From assembly GCA_009920495.1 (NCBI GenBank), contig RFZW01000005.1:1-49051 (forward strand): a stretch of 49,051 nt of DNA, given 5' to 3'. Positions 9,985 to 18,788 of the stretch are shown here, piece after piece. The notes below the pieces were generated by a model. That model saw nothing but the letters and a program-made list of their open reading frames with translations, was not told the DNA's origin and ran no database searches. A program made the translations under genes and the position numbers. The DNA comes from Chitinophagia bacterium. GTDB taxonomy: Bacteria; Bacteroidota; Bacteroidia; Chitinophagales; Chitinophagaceae. Each line of letters starts with the position of its first letter. Positions within the stretch are counted from its first letter, which is position 1.

Positions 9985-11229
9985 ATGACATCGCAAAAAA
10001 CAACCAAAGATTTAATCCCTTTTATATTAATCACTTGTTTATTTTTTTTGTGGGGGTTTGCTAATAATCTCGTTCCCATTTTAATACCCCATTTAAAAAA
10101 GTCCTTTACCTTAACCACGACCCAATCCACATTAGTGGATTCGGCGGTATATATCGCCTATTTTTTTATGGCTTTGCCTGCAGGTATGGTGATGAAAAGA
10201 CTGGGCTATAAAACCGGTATTATTATAGGACTTCTTTTATTTGCAGTGGGTGCCTTTTTATTTGTACCTGCCGCTAACAATCAATCTTATCTTTATTTTT
10301 TGTTTGCCTCTTTTGTCATAGCCTCAGGACTGACCATACTTGAAACAGCTGCAAATCCTTATGCATCGGCATTAGGAGACCCTAGTTCTTCCACTCAGCG
10401 TTTAAATCTCGCACAATCTTTTAACGGACTTGCAGCATTTTTAGCCCCTGCCATTGGAGCAAGGGTAATTTTAACGAAGGGAAATTCAGATGCTGAATTA
10501 AGTGCAATGAGTGAATCAGTTAGGCAAGCCGCATTAGCATCGGAAGCGTATACGGTTAAAACACCTTATACTATTCTTGGTATTGTTTTAATTATTATTG
10601 CTGTTTTGTTTTATTTGGTAAAATTGCCAGATATCAGAACTAAAAAAGAAGGTGGTGAAAAGGCAACCGTCTTGGGCACTTTTAAGCATGCTCATTTAAA
10701 ATGGGCAGTGGTCACCCAATTTTTTTATGTGGGCGCACAGGTTTGTGTATTTAGTTTATTTATTTTATTTGCTACCGAATCAGCGGCGATTGATCAAATA
10801 CAAGCAGCGGATTATTTAAGTTTTGCGGCCTTGGCTTTTTTAATTGGCCGCTTTACGGGTACTTTTTTAATGAATTATTTCAAACCCAATCAATTATTGA
10901 CTGTCTATGGTTTATTAGCTACACTGCTTTGTATTATTGCCATATTTTCACATGGCATCATCACTATTTATGCATTAATAGGTATGGCCTTTTTTATGTC
11001 AGTGATGTTCCCGACCATTTTTTCATTAGGCATTAAGGATCTAGGTTCCGATACAGAAATGGGCAGTAGTTTAATTATCATGGCCATTGTTGGCGGCGCA
11101 GTTTTACCTAGAATATTTGGACTCATATCTGACCAAACAGGTAATATTCAAATGGGCTATATCGTTCCGATGGTTGCCTTTTTGGTGGTCGCCTTTTTTG
11201 GATGGAAAGGTAGCGAGGTAAAAAAGTAA
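9985..11229 (+). CDS. Sugar MFS transporter, FucP family
   Basis: An inner-membrane symporter of 414 residues with 12 predicted helices, resembling the L-fucose/glucose permeases of Bacteroidota (FucP/GluP type). Family hallmarks include FFLWGFANNLVPILIPHLKK near the N terminus, ETAANPYASALGDP in helix 4-5, RLNLAQSFNGLAAFLAPAIG, and the late MFPTIFSLGIKDLG stretch. It takes up a hexose or deoxyhexose with protons. The gene stands alone and is followed by a strong terminator. The exact sugar cannot be told from sequence. Confidence 0.9.
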   Translation: MTSQKTTKDLIPFILITCLFFLWGFANNLVPILIPHLKKSFTLTTTQSTLVDSAVYIAYFFMALPAGMVMKRLGYKTGIIIGLLLFAVGAFLFVPAANNQSYLYFLFASFVIASGLTILETAANPYASALGDPSSSTQRLNLAQSFNGLAAFLAPAIGARVILTKGNSDAELSAMSESVRQAALASEAYTVKTPYTILGIVLIIIAVLFYLVKLPDIRTKKEGGEKATVLGTFKHAHLKWAVVTQFFYVGAQVCVFSLFILFATESAAIDQIQAADYLSFAALAFLIGRFTGTFLMNYFKPNQLLTVYGLLATLLCIIAIFSHGIITIYALIGMAFFMSVMFPTIFSLGIKDLGSDTEMGSSLIIMAIVGGAVLPRIFGLISDQTGNIQMGYIVPMVAFLVVAFFGWKGSEVKK

Positions 11230-11245
11230 ACAAAATACGTTCTTT

Positions 11246-11282
11246 AAAAAATACGCATCAAATAAAGATGCGTATTTTTTTT
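11246..11282. terminator. Rho-independent terminator, bidirectional
   Basis: ATACGCATC (11251-11259) pairs with GATGCGTAT (11267-11275) around a 7-base loop, preceded by A's and followed by a T run to 11282. It lies between the convergent sugar transporter and acetylesterase-like genes and fits both orientations. Confidence 0.85.
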
Positions 11283-11283
11283 G

Positions 11284-12195
11284 CTATTTATTTATAATAT
11301 TATTTTTTATCAACCATTGTTCCATTAATTGGGGCCAGAAAACTTCACTGGTATTGTTTTTCATTCCAAATCCATGCCCTCCTTTTTCAAAAAGGTATAG
11401 TTCTGAAGGAACTTGATTTTCTTGTAGCTGTTTATAATAATTAATTGAATTTGCGACAGGAACAGCACCATCATCCTTTGCATGTACTAAAAAAGCAGGG
11501 GGTGCATTTTTGTTGATATGTTCTTCATTGCTAAAATAATGTACCTGATCCTCATTAATTACGGGCCCAATTAAATTATCCCTTGATCCTTTGTGACCAT
11601 AACTACTAAAGCTAATCACCGGGTAAATTAGTATCTGGAAATCGGGGCGGTAGGAGATATTTACTGGATTGGTCACTTTAACATCTTCATAATGGGTGGC
11701 AGCTGTTGAAGCAAGGTGTCCGCCTGCAGAAAAGCCCATGACACCTATTTTGTTTGCATCAATGCCCCATTCATTTGCGTTTGTCCTAGCTAGATAAATC
11801 GCTTGCTGTGCATCCTGTAATGGTGCTATTGATTTATTAACTTGGTGTGTGCTACTAGGGATTCTATATTTTAATACAATTGCATTTACACCTATGCTAT
11901 TAAAAAAGCTTGCGACATCTGTACCCTCATGTGTTGCAGCCAATATACCATAGCCACCACCTGGACAAATGATCACACATGGTCTTTTAATAGTATCATT
12001 GGTGGCTCTAAAATATTGGTAACCAGGTATGGATACTTTTCCTATTCTTAAAATACCGTCATGCGTAATCACTTCCTCATTAATGGCATCAATATAATTA
12101 GGTATATTTTTATAGAGCGGTAAATATTGTGCTGTAGCATTTGACATATGTAGTAATGTTATAAAGAGTGTTAAATAGATATATTTTATTTTCAT
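11284..12195 (-). CDS. Alpha/beta hydrolase, acetylesterase (xylan esterase/BD-FAE-like)
   Basis: An exported hydrolase of 303 residues with a signal peptide ending near NATAQ. The oxyanion segment is CPGGGYG (about 77-83), the nucleophile elbow is GFSAGGH with Ser156, an acid residue is available at Asp241/242 (VHAKDDGAVP), and His274 sits in KGGHGFGM. This is the pattern of small carbohydrate-ester hydrolases that remove acetyl groups from plant polysaccharides. Its place beside a sugar transporter fits that role but does not prove it. Confidence 0.86.
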   Translation of the reverse strand: MKIKYIYLTLFITLLHMSNATAQYLPLYKNIPNYIDAINEEVITHDGILRIGKVSIPGYQYFRATNDTIKRPCVIICPGGGYGILAATHEGTDVASFFNSIGVNAIVLKYRIPSSTHQVNKSIAPLQDAQQAIYLARTNANEWGIDANKIGVMGFSAGGHLASTAATHYEDVKVTNPVNISYRPDFQILIYPVISFSSYGHKGSRDNLIGPVINEDQVHYFSNEEHINKNAPPAFLVHAKDDGAVPVANSINYYKQLQENQVPSELYLFEKGGHGFGMKNNTSEVFWPQLMEQWLIKNNIINK

Positions 12196-12323
12196 AATTT
12201 AGCTTTTACATATGAGTTATGATGATATTAAATTTAAAAACATTTAATTGATGTAATATACAAAATAGAAGCTTGTTAAAATCTGGTATTTGTTGATTTA
12301 ATTCTTAAATTTAATAAAAAACG

Positions 12324-12452
12324 ATGGCTATACAAATTTGTCCTGTTTGTTCTCAGGAAACCGATCCAGTGATGGTGCATGGCCACTACCAATGTAGTAT
12401 TTGTGGAACCAATATCGCTCCCTGTTGCGATGGCGAAACCTGCGAAAATTAA
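12324..12452 (+). CDS. Small cysteine-rich zinc-ribbon protein (42 aa)
   Basis: A 42-codon reading frame, ATG 12324 to TAA 12450-12452. It encodes a protein with CPVC (residues 6-9), CSIC (24-27), a PCC pair (34-35) and Cys40. Two CxxC knuckles 15 residues apart form a rubredoxin-like or zinc-ribbon site. Its regular cysteine spacing and a terminator hairpin straight after the stop argue for a real gene. Such tiny ribbons are known as uncharacterised proteins in Bacteroidota. No function is assigned. Confidence 0.65.
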   Translation: MAIQICPVCSQETDPVMVHGHYQCSICGTNIAPCCDGETCEN

Positions 12453-12454
12453 AA

Positions 12455-12484
12455 AAGCCCCTCCTGAAAATCAAGATAGGGCTT
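12455..12484. terminator. Hairpin terminator between convergent genes
   Basis: AAGCCC (12455-12460) pairs with GGGCTT (12479-12484), with A's before and partial pairing inside. It directly follows the small zinc-ribbon gene and lies 30 bp beyond the stop of the minus-strand LTPQ protein gene. Confidence 0.6.
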
Positions 12485-12514
12485 AATCGTATTGTAACAT
12501 TTAAAACCGATTTT

Positions 12515-12976
12515 TTAATCTCTTTTTGCTGGTGGTGGACCTCCATGACGACGTGTCATTTCGTTTCTTGCTTTTTTCAAAAACTCTTTATCTACTTTTA
12601 AAGCATCGTTAATTCTTGTATCTGATTTTAAAATTGGCTTAAGTGCAGAAGCTAATTTTTTTCTTACTGTTAGCACCGCTTCTTGCAATTCAATTTCGTT
12701 TTCCTTTTTTTCTTTGTAAACAGCGCGCATGCTATTTTTATATTCATTATATACTGGCCAAAAAGCTTCCGCCTCTTGCGGTGTAAGTGCTAATTGATCT
12801 GTGATAAATTTAGTTTTAAACATTTCAATGTTTGCCCTACTTGGTCTGCCGGGTCCTCTTTTGTCGTCATTGTGTTCTGATTGCTCATTAGGGCGGGATC
12901 TTTTTTCTGGTGGTCTTTGAGCATTGGTTGTAATCATAACCATGCTCAATGCTAAAGTGTACAATAGGTATTTCAT
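12515..12976 (-). CDS. Small periplasmic protein of an ECF sigma locus (Spy/CpxP-like LTPQ motif)
   Basis: A 153-residue exported protein with a signal peptide ending near TNAQ. A basic and Pro/Gly-rich linker comes next. The helical core carries the segment ITDQLALTPQEAEAFWPVYNEY, reminiscent of the LTxxQ helices of Spy/CpxP-type periplasmic chaperones. Similar proteins in Bacteroidota are found behind ECF sigma/anti-sigma gene pairs and are sometimes annotated as sensors of the sigma factor. Here the anti-sigma and sigma genes lie directly upstream on the same strand. A role in sensing envelope stress is inferred from that context. Confidence 0.72.
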   Translation of the reverse strand: MKYLLYTLALSMVMITTNAQRPPEKRSRPNEQSEHNDDKRGPGRPSRANIEMFKTKFITDQLALTPQEAEAFWPVYNEYKNSMRAVYKEKKENEIELQEAVLTVRKKLASALKPILKSDTRINDALKVDKEFLKKARNEMTRRHGGPPPAKRD

Positions 12977-13043
12977 AAATTGGTATTTATATATTTAATT
13001 TTTATACTTGCATTTTTAAAATGCAATTTTTTTCTAAAATTAT

Positions 13044-13475
13044 TTAATCAATCGAATCTTTGTAAAACTGTTCCGCTTCGGTATCAGGTTTAAATGCTTC
13101 TGATTGCCAATCAATCTCAGCCATCCACTCATTTGCATCTACGTAAGCTTCAATTTCATCGTTTGATATATCATTAATTGTTATCGTCGAAAGTTCTAAA
13201 TTATTATCTGTACTACTGTTTAAAAAAATAAAGGTGCTAGCGACTACCAGTATGAATGCTGCAGCAATGGCCATTTTCCCAATGGGGGTAAGAAAAAATA
13301 TTTTCGGCTTATTATTGGCAATTCGGTTTTGTAATTTTTCAGGAAATGTTTCAAAATACGACGCAGGCACACTTGATGCCGACATATCATAATTGGCTAA
13401 AGCCTCTTTTGAAAAAAGGCGTTCAACCATTAATTGATCATCTTCAAGTGTTGTATCTATCTTTTTTTGTTCCAT
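13044..13475 (-). CDS. Putative anti-sigma factor (single-pass membrane protein)
   Basis: A protein of 143 residues with a cytoplasmic acidic/helical part of about 55 residues, a single membrane segment at about 64-86 (GKMAIAAAFILVVASTFIFL) and a short acidic periplasmic tail. This topology, together with its position 33 bp after an ECF sigma gene on the same strand, matches Bacteroidota anti-sigma factors that hold the sigma factor at the membrane. No zinc-binding HxxxCxxC anti-sigma motif is present. The assignment rests on context and topology. Confidence 0.65.
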   Translation of the reverse strand: MEQKKIDTTLEDDQLMVERLFSKEALANYDMSASSVPASYFETFPEKLQNRIANNKPKIFFLTPIGKMAIAAAFILVVASTFIFLNSSTDNNLELSTITINDISNDEIEAYVDANEWMAEIDWQSEAFKPDTEAEQFYKDSID

Positions 13476-13508
13476 TGTGCTATTTTGACAATTGATTAAT
13501 TGCTAGGT

Positions 13509-14051
13509 TTAATTTTTCTTTAAAAATTCTTCTAATTTCTTAATTGCTTGATGATAATTGGCTTTTGCACCCCCCACAGTAGTCCCAGTGATACTTGCTA
13601 TTTTTTCATAATTCAACTCCTCAAAATAGCGTAACATAAACACAAATTGCTGTTTTTCAGGTAGTTGTTTAATGCCTTGGTCTAATTTTATTTGAATTTC
13701 ACTGCTTTTTGGGGCATCCGTATGACTAGGCGTGTTTTCGTAGTCCAATATATCGGTCGAACTTGTATTGGAACCTTGTCTTTTTTGTTTTGCAATAAAA
13801 TTAAGGGTTTCATTATAGGCAATGCGGAATAGCCAGGTACTAAACTCACTTTCCATTTTGAATCCATCTAACTTATTCCATATTTTGATCCAGACCATTT
13901 GTGCAATATCATCAGCATCCTCATGATCATTGACCATTCGTTTTATTTGATGGTATACTTTTGCTTGGTGTTTTTTCACCAATTGCGTAAAAGTTTCCTC
14001 CCTTTTAATGGACTTTTGAAATTGTAATATTAATTCTTGATCTGATTGCAT
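13509..14051 (-). CDS. ECF RNA polymerase sigma factor (sigma-70 family)
   Basis: A sigma factor of 180 residues from the ATG at 14051. A TTG at 14081 in frame is less likely. Region 2 is visible in DADDIAQMVWIKIWNKLDGF followed by FSTWLFRIAYNETLNFIAKQKR. Region 4, the -35-binding helix-turn-helix, lies in LPEKQQFVFMLRYFEELNYE and TGTTVGGAKANYHQAIKKL. It would redirect RNA polymerase to a small regulon, held in check by the membrane protein encoded just downstream. It starts 46 bp after the DUF1501 gene, so the two may share a transcript. Confidence 0.9.
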   Translation of the reverse strand: MQSDQELILQFQKSIKREETFTQLVKKHQAKVYHQIKRMVNDHEDADDIAQMVWIKIWNKLDGFKMESEFSTWLFRIAYNETLNFIAKQKRQGSNTSSTDILDYENTPSHTDAPKSSEIQIKLDQGIKQLPEKQQFVFMLRYFEELNYEKIASITGTTVGGAKANYHQAIKKLEEFLKKN

Positions 14052-14097
14052 TGTTGGTGTAAAATTAAGCAAACAATTCAATCACAAGTTTAATTCA

Positions 14098-15669
14098 TTA
14101 CATCTTTATGATAGTTTTGACATATTGATTTATGCCATTTTGAAGCCTCAGATAGTAAACGCCCGCTGGTAGGTTGCTACCAAATAAGGTAACACTATTC
14201 ATGCCCGCATAAGGGTAACTTGTATCTACTAATATTTTAATTACGGATCCTGTAGTATCTAACAATTGAACTAAGGTTGCGCCTCCTGCTGTTTTGAATT
14301 CAATTCTAGTTTGAGCGCTAAATGGATTTGGATAGTTGCTAATCATGGTGTTGCCAGCAAAAGTTGAATTCTCCATAGCTACACCACAAACACTTGCATT
14401 GATCAATGGTAAAGTTGGGTACTTCTTTAACATAATTTGCATATTGTCTGTTTCATTCACACAAAACCAATTTGTAAGAATGGAATTGTAAATACTTCTA
14501 AAATCTGTTTGATAAGGTATATTATCATTCGCAGTTGCTGTTAATGGCAAATCGGGATTTTTCCCAAATACGCCACCGCGCACATTTTTTCCAAAAAGAA
14601 ATAATGGTGCTGCTGCGCCATGATCCGTTCCGCCACTTGCATTTGACTTAATGCGACGGCCAAATTCAGAGTAGGTCATTCCAATGACTCTGTCATCAAT
14701 CTCAAGCCCTTTAATATCGTTTTGAAATGCATTTACTGCTTCAGAAACTGCATTTAATAATGTTGCTTGTGGCCCAATGGTTGTATCAATGGAATTGGTT
14801 TGACCTGCATGCGTATCAAAACCGCCATAATTAACCATATAAACTTTAGTCTTTAATCCTCCTTTAATTAACCTTGCTACAATTTTTAATTGTGACGCTA
14901 ATGAATTATTAGGGTAGGTGACTTGTTGCTTAATACTATCCGAAGCTGCTTTAATGCGAACAGCGTATTTATTGGTTTGTTTTGCAATGCGCCTTACAAA
15001 ACTTAATTCATAACCACCATTGGTATTAGGCACTGTGTCATCAATGTTATCAATTAAATTATAATAGGAAGCCGGGTCTGAAATACTCAATCCCATATTA
15101 ACTACCGGACCTTGACAGGTAAGGGAGGTAATAGATCCAATTTGTATTGCTAATGGATCTGGATTTTGGTCACTAGGATACGCCTCAGGATAATTAGGGT
15201 ATTGGTTATCTAAATATCTTCCCGCCCAGCCAGTATTCAAATACTGTGTGCTATCCGACCCGCTCATCCAAATATCAGTTGCTCTAAAGTGCGAAAAGCT
15301 AGGTTGCGGATATCCAACGGCTTGAACAATATTTAATTTACCCTCGTTAAATAAATTTTGAAACGCGGTCATCGCTGGATTTAAACCAGTTGCATCGTTA
15401 CCGGTTAATGATAAAATCTTTTTTTCAGGAATCGCAATATTGGTTCGCGCGTTGTAATACTTACTATAATCTCCTATTGGAATAACGGTGTTTAATCCAT
15501 CATTACCACCACTCAATTGTATAATCACTAATACGCGATCATTGTTTACACTGGCCAATAATTCGGGCTGTATTATTGGATGTTGTGTTAATATATGAAT
15601 GGGATTGCCACCAATCACAGTAGGCGCCATTAGCGCAACACTATTTCGTATAAAATTGCGTCTTTTCAT
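14098..15669 (-). CDS. DUF1501 protein with type IX secretion C-terminal sorting domain
   Basis: An exported protein of 523 residues. It starts with a Tat-like leader (MKRRNFIRNSVALMAP). The DUF1501 (sulfatase-like fold) region follows, with VLVIIQLSGGNDGLNTVIPIG, the conserved NYGGFDTHAGQ and the SEFGRRI / GGTDHGAAAP segment. The last 80 or so residues form a T9SS type A sorting domain (SNYPNPFSAQTRIEF and LPAGVYYLRLQNG), so it should be exported through the type IX system and anchored or released at the surface. It is adjacent to a DUF1800 gene, with no base between the two, a pair conserved across many bacteria. Its reaction is unknown. Confidence 0.93.
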   Translation of the reverse strand: MKRRNFIRNSVALMAPTVIGGNPIHILTQHPIIQPELLASVNNDRVLVIIQLSGGNDGLNTVIPIGDYSKYYNARTNIAIPEKKILSLTGNDATGLNPAMTAFQNLFNEGKLNIVQAVGYPQPSFSHFRATDIWMSGSDSTQYLNTGWAGRYLDNQYPNYPEAYPSDQNPDPLAIQIGSITSLTCQGPVVNMGLSISDPASYYNLIDNIDDTVPNTNGGYELSFVRRIAKQTNKYAVRIKAASDSIKQQVTYPNNSLASQLKIVARLIKGGLKTKVYMVNYGGFDTHAGQTNSIDTTIGPQATLLNAVSEAVNAFQNDIKGLEIDDRVIGMTYSEFGRRIKSNASGGTDHGAAAPLFLFGKNVRGGVFGKNPDLPLTATANDNIPYQTDFRSIYNSILTNWFCVNETDNMQIMLKKYPTLPLINASVCGVAMENSTFAGNTMISNYPNPFSAQTRIEFKTAGGATLVQLLDTTGSVIKILVDTSYPYAGMNSVTLFGSNLPAGVYYLRLQNGINQYVKTIIKM

Positions 15670-17316
15670 TTATTGCAATTGGTATTCGGGCAGGTTCATA
15701 ATATATTTTAATAGGGTCTTGAGTCGGACATTCACAATATTAAAGTTGATTGTAGTAGCACTTGCTTGATAAGCATTCCATGCGTCTGTCCAATAATAGT
15801 CACTTACTTGCCCACTTAATAAAATTTGCTTTTTTAAATTTGCTTTTAATGTTGCGGACACATCCGTTGAAACTAAGCTTGCAAATGCAGCATCAATTAA
15901 AATGTTGGGATCGCTGGGGTTTGCGCAAATAAATTTCGCAAATGCAATGGTGTCAATAACTACTTTTTTCCCATTTCTGGTGTAACCTGATTCCGCCATT
16001 AAGTCGGTAAATTTATTTCGCTTGGGTAAGGTATCTGCGTTAATCCATAGTTCATAAAATTCCGGCACTTGATAATAGGCAGGCCAACCAGCAACATTGG
16101 GCGGATCCGATGGATTTTGCCCTAAGTTGATCATCTGACTTACCATATTATTGAATAGATAATAGGAATCCGCATAATCGGTAATCATATTAGGGAAACT
16201 AATATTGAATTCTCGTAAACAACCTACTACATGATCAATAGGGCTTTTAATTTGACAACCAATATATAAGGAATCATAAAAATGTTCGCTTTGAAATAGC
16301 TTTTCAAGTACAGGCTTGATTTCAAAATTATTTTTTATAAAAATATCTGCAAGTGGTGCGATGATATTATTCTCAACTTTATCATCAATATGATAGTAAA
16401 CAAAAAACTGATAAATTTTTCTACAAATAAATTTAGCTACCTCGGGCCTTTCAAAAATCATACTAATCAAATCGTCTGTTTCATTTGCGCCTGCAGCTGC
16501 TGTTCTTCCAGTAATTACTTTATTATTATAATAAGATGAAAATTGTTTATTGGTGCTATCGTGTTTTGTCGAATCAAAATAAACACTAAAAGCACTATTG
16601 ATACGCCATCCTGTTAAAACCTTCGCTGCCGCTTTGACATCCGCTTCGGTATATTTAACATCCGCATGTTTTCCTAAAGTAAATAATTCTTGTAATTCTC
16701 TACCATAATTTTCGTCAGGTGCGGTATTGGTATTTAAATAACCATTTAGGTAACGCAACATACCTGCATCAATAGTAATTAATTTTATGAGTTGCTTAAA
16801 ATTACCCAAACAATTTTTCCGTATTGTATCGTGGTGACTAAAAACATAATTTCCATAGGAAACAATATCAGCTTCAATACTAAAATGATTCGCCCAAAAA
16901 AGGCTAAGCTTTTCGGTGATGTTTTTTTCTTGATTCACCATGGCTCCAACCTGCCATTTTTTAAAAGTGGAACGGCGATAGCTATTGAGTGTGCCATCGG
17001 CAGTAATATTATTAATCCATGTTGCACCCAAAGGAACCACAGGGTCAATAACAGTAGCTGTGTTATAATCATTAAGCGGTGGACTAGGATAATTTACATT
17101 AGGAGACAACAGCTCCTTGACTGAGTTCGCCATGCCTTTATTCAAGAAATAGTCTATTTCGTTTGATTTAGCACCAAAAAGTACCCTTTTCAATAAGTGC
17201 TTTGTGGTCACCTTGGTCCAAGCCCCTTGATATGGGGTCAATCCTAAATTGCTTGAAATGGGGGTTGCAGGCATAACTGAATTAATATTCTCATTCAATT
17301 TACAATTTTTCACCAT
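15670..17316 (-). CDS. DUF1800 family protein
   Basis: A protein of about 548 residues from the ATG at 17316. The TTG at 17325 in frame is less plausible, and a third start at MPATPIS is possible. Typical DUF1800 features are HLLKRVLFGAKSNEIDYF near the N terminus, KLSLFWANHFS, ENYGRELQELFTLGKH, YTEADVKAAAKVLTGWRI and PPNVAGWPA. The family is found together with DUF1501 proteins and has no established biochemical activity. The stop codon abuts the DUF1501 start, implying co-translation. No clear signal peptide is seen. Confidence 0.92.
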   Translation of the reverse strand: MVKNCKLNENINSVMPATPISSNLGLTPYQGAWTKVTTKHLLKRVLFGAKSNEIDYFLNKGMANSVKELLSPNVNYPSPPLNDYNTATVIDPVVPLGATWINNITADGTLNSYRRSTFKKWQVGAMVNQEKNITEKLSLFWANHFSIEADIVSYGNYVFSHHDTIRKNCLGNFKQLIKLITIDAGMLRYLNGYLNTNTAPDENYGRELQELFTLGKHADVKYTEADVKAAAKVLTGWRINSAFSVYFDSTKHDSTNKQFSSYYNNKVITGRTAAAGANETDDLISMIFERPEVAKFICRKIYQFFVYYHIDDKVENNIIAPLADIFIKNNFEIKPVLEKLFQSEHFYDSLYIGCQIKSPIDHVVGCLREFNISFPNMITDYADSYYLFNNMVSQMINLGQNPSDPPNVAGWPAYYQVPEFYELWINADTLPKRNKFTDLMAESGYTRNGKKVVIDTIAFAKFICANPSDPNILIDAAFASLVSTDVSATLKANLKKQILLSGQVSDYYWTDAWNAYQASATTINFNIVNVRLKTLLKYIMNLPEYQLQ

Positions 17317-17453
17317 TTTTCGCAAAAAAAAGCAGACAATTTTCTAAAATCCAACGGGTTATTTGATCTATCTCTAATAGCGGATATCATAAAAATGGGT
17401 TTAAATCCATTTGATATTACCTTTATGCAAAATTTAAATTAAAATAATTCAAT

Positions 17454-18749
17454 ATGTTTAAAAAATTACTCGTTGTGACGCTTTGTTCAGTAGTTTTTAC
17501 TTCTTCATTACACAGTCAAAAAGCCGCCAAGTTGATTAATGAATCTGAAACCGAGCGAATTGAAAAGTTTTTGTCCTCAGATGATTTAGCGGGCCGACAA
17601 ATTTATACAGCGGGTATTGAGAAGGCAGCTAATTTTATTGCAAATGAGTTTAAGCAAAATGGGTTAGCCACTTTTAAAAATAGTGATAGTCATTTGCAAA
17701 GCTTTTCAAGAATTAGTACAAAATTTATTTCTGCAGCAGGAAATTTTGATGGTAATAATATAGACACAAAAAATATCATTGCCATTACTTCCGAAGCCAA
17801 TTTAGATATTAATGAAAAAAGCGGCTATGAGATAGTAAAAATAGCGAAGGAAGATAATTTATTTTTAACTGTTAGAAAATATATGACTAACAATAAAAAT
17901 TATGTCATATTAGTGGATGAGTCTTTGGGGGCAAATTTTGGAAGATTGGTGCAATTTAAATCTGGCTTGAGTGAGCAACAAAAATCAATTTTTATTGTAT
18001 TAGCAAATCAAGTACCCACGCAATATAAATTACAAGCAACACATAAAGTTGATAAATTATCACTGTCAAATGTTGTCGGTATCATTCCAGGAAAATCATT
18101 ACCCAATGAGTATGTGATTTTTTCAGGACACTACGATCATTTAGGAGTGAATGGAAAAAGGGCAGTCAATGGCGATTCTATTTATAATGGCGCTAACGAT
18201 GATGCCGCAGGTACTACTGCTATGATTATGTTATCAAAATATTTTTCAGCTTTAGCTAATAATGAGCGCACATTGGTATTTGCTGCGTTTACGGCAGAGG
18301 AATCGGGTGGGTTTGGTGCACAATATTTTTCAAAACAATTTGATCCACTGCAGGTAAAAGCAATGTTTAATATTGAAATGATTGGAACCGAAAGTAAGTG
18401 GGGAAAAAATAGTGCGTACATCACTGGATATGAAAAAACAGATATGGGTGAAATTCTTCAAAAAAATTTACAAGGAACCGATTTTCAATTTTATCCAGAT
18501 CCGTATACGGATCAAAATTTATTTTACAGATCAGACAATGCTACATTAGCAAGATTAGGTGTGCCAGCACATACCATCAGCACTTCCAAAATGGATAGCG
18601 AACCCAACTATCATAAACCAAGTGATGAATTTTCAACTTTAGATATTGCAAACATGACGCAAATTGTAAAAGCGATTGCTAAAAGTGCACAAACTATCAT
18701 TTCAGGAAAGGACACGCCAACAAGGGTTGATACAACAAAATTAAAATAA
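17454..18749 (+). CDS. M28 family zinc aminopeptidase, exported
   Basis: A metallopeptidase of 431 residues with a signal peptide (ends near LHSQ). The two-zinc site of clan MH is complete: His226 (SGHYDHLG), Asp249/250 (NGANDDAAG), the base Glu282 and ligand Glu283 (FTAEESGGFG), an acid at Glu308 (NIEMIG) and His387 (PNYHKPSDE). Members act as aminopeptidases or glutamate carboxypeptidase-like enzymes on peptides in the periplasm. The gene is followed after 39 bp by the remains of a serine hydrolase gene. Confidence 0.92.
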   Translation: MFKKLLVVTLCSVVFTSSLHSQKAAKLINESETERIEKFLSSDDLAGRQIYTAGIEKAANFIANEFKQNGLATFKNSDSHLQSFSRISTKFISAAGNFDGNNIDTKNIIAITSEANLDINEKSGYEIVKIAKEDNLFLTVRKYMTNNKNYVILVDESLGANFGRLVQFKSGLSEQQKSIFIVLANQVPTQYKLQATHKVDKLSLSNVVGIIPGKSLPNEYVIFSGHYDHLGVNGKRAVNGDSIYNGANDDAAGTTAMIMLSKYFSALANNERTLVFAAFTAEESGGFGAQYFSKQFDPLQVKAMFNIEMIGTESKWGKNSAYITGYEKTDMGEILQKNLQGTDFQFYPDPYTDQNLFYRSDNATLARLGVPAHTISTSKMDSEPNYHKPSDEFSTLDIANMTQIVKAIAKSAQTIISGKDTPTRVDTTKLK

Positions 18750-18788
18750 TACGACTAATTAAATTTGAAGGCCCAATAAATTTTAAAC

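Noticed and set aside
12328-12546. A 72-codon minus-strand frame over the zinc-ribbon gene
   Set aside because: It crosses the terminator and the end of the LTPQ protein gene and is only the complement of the cysteine-rich frame.
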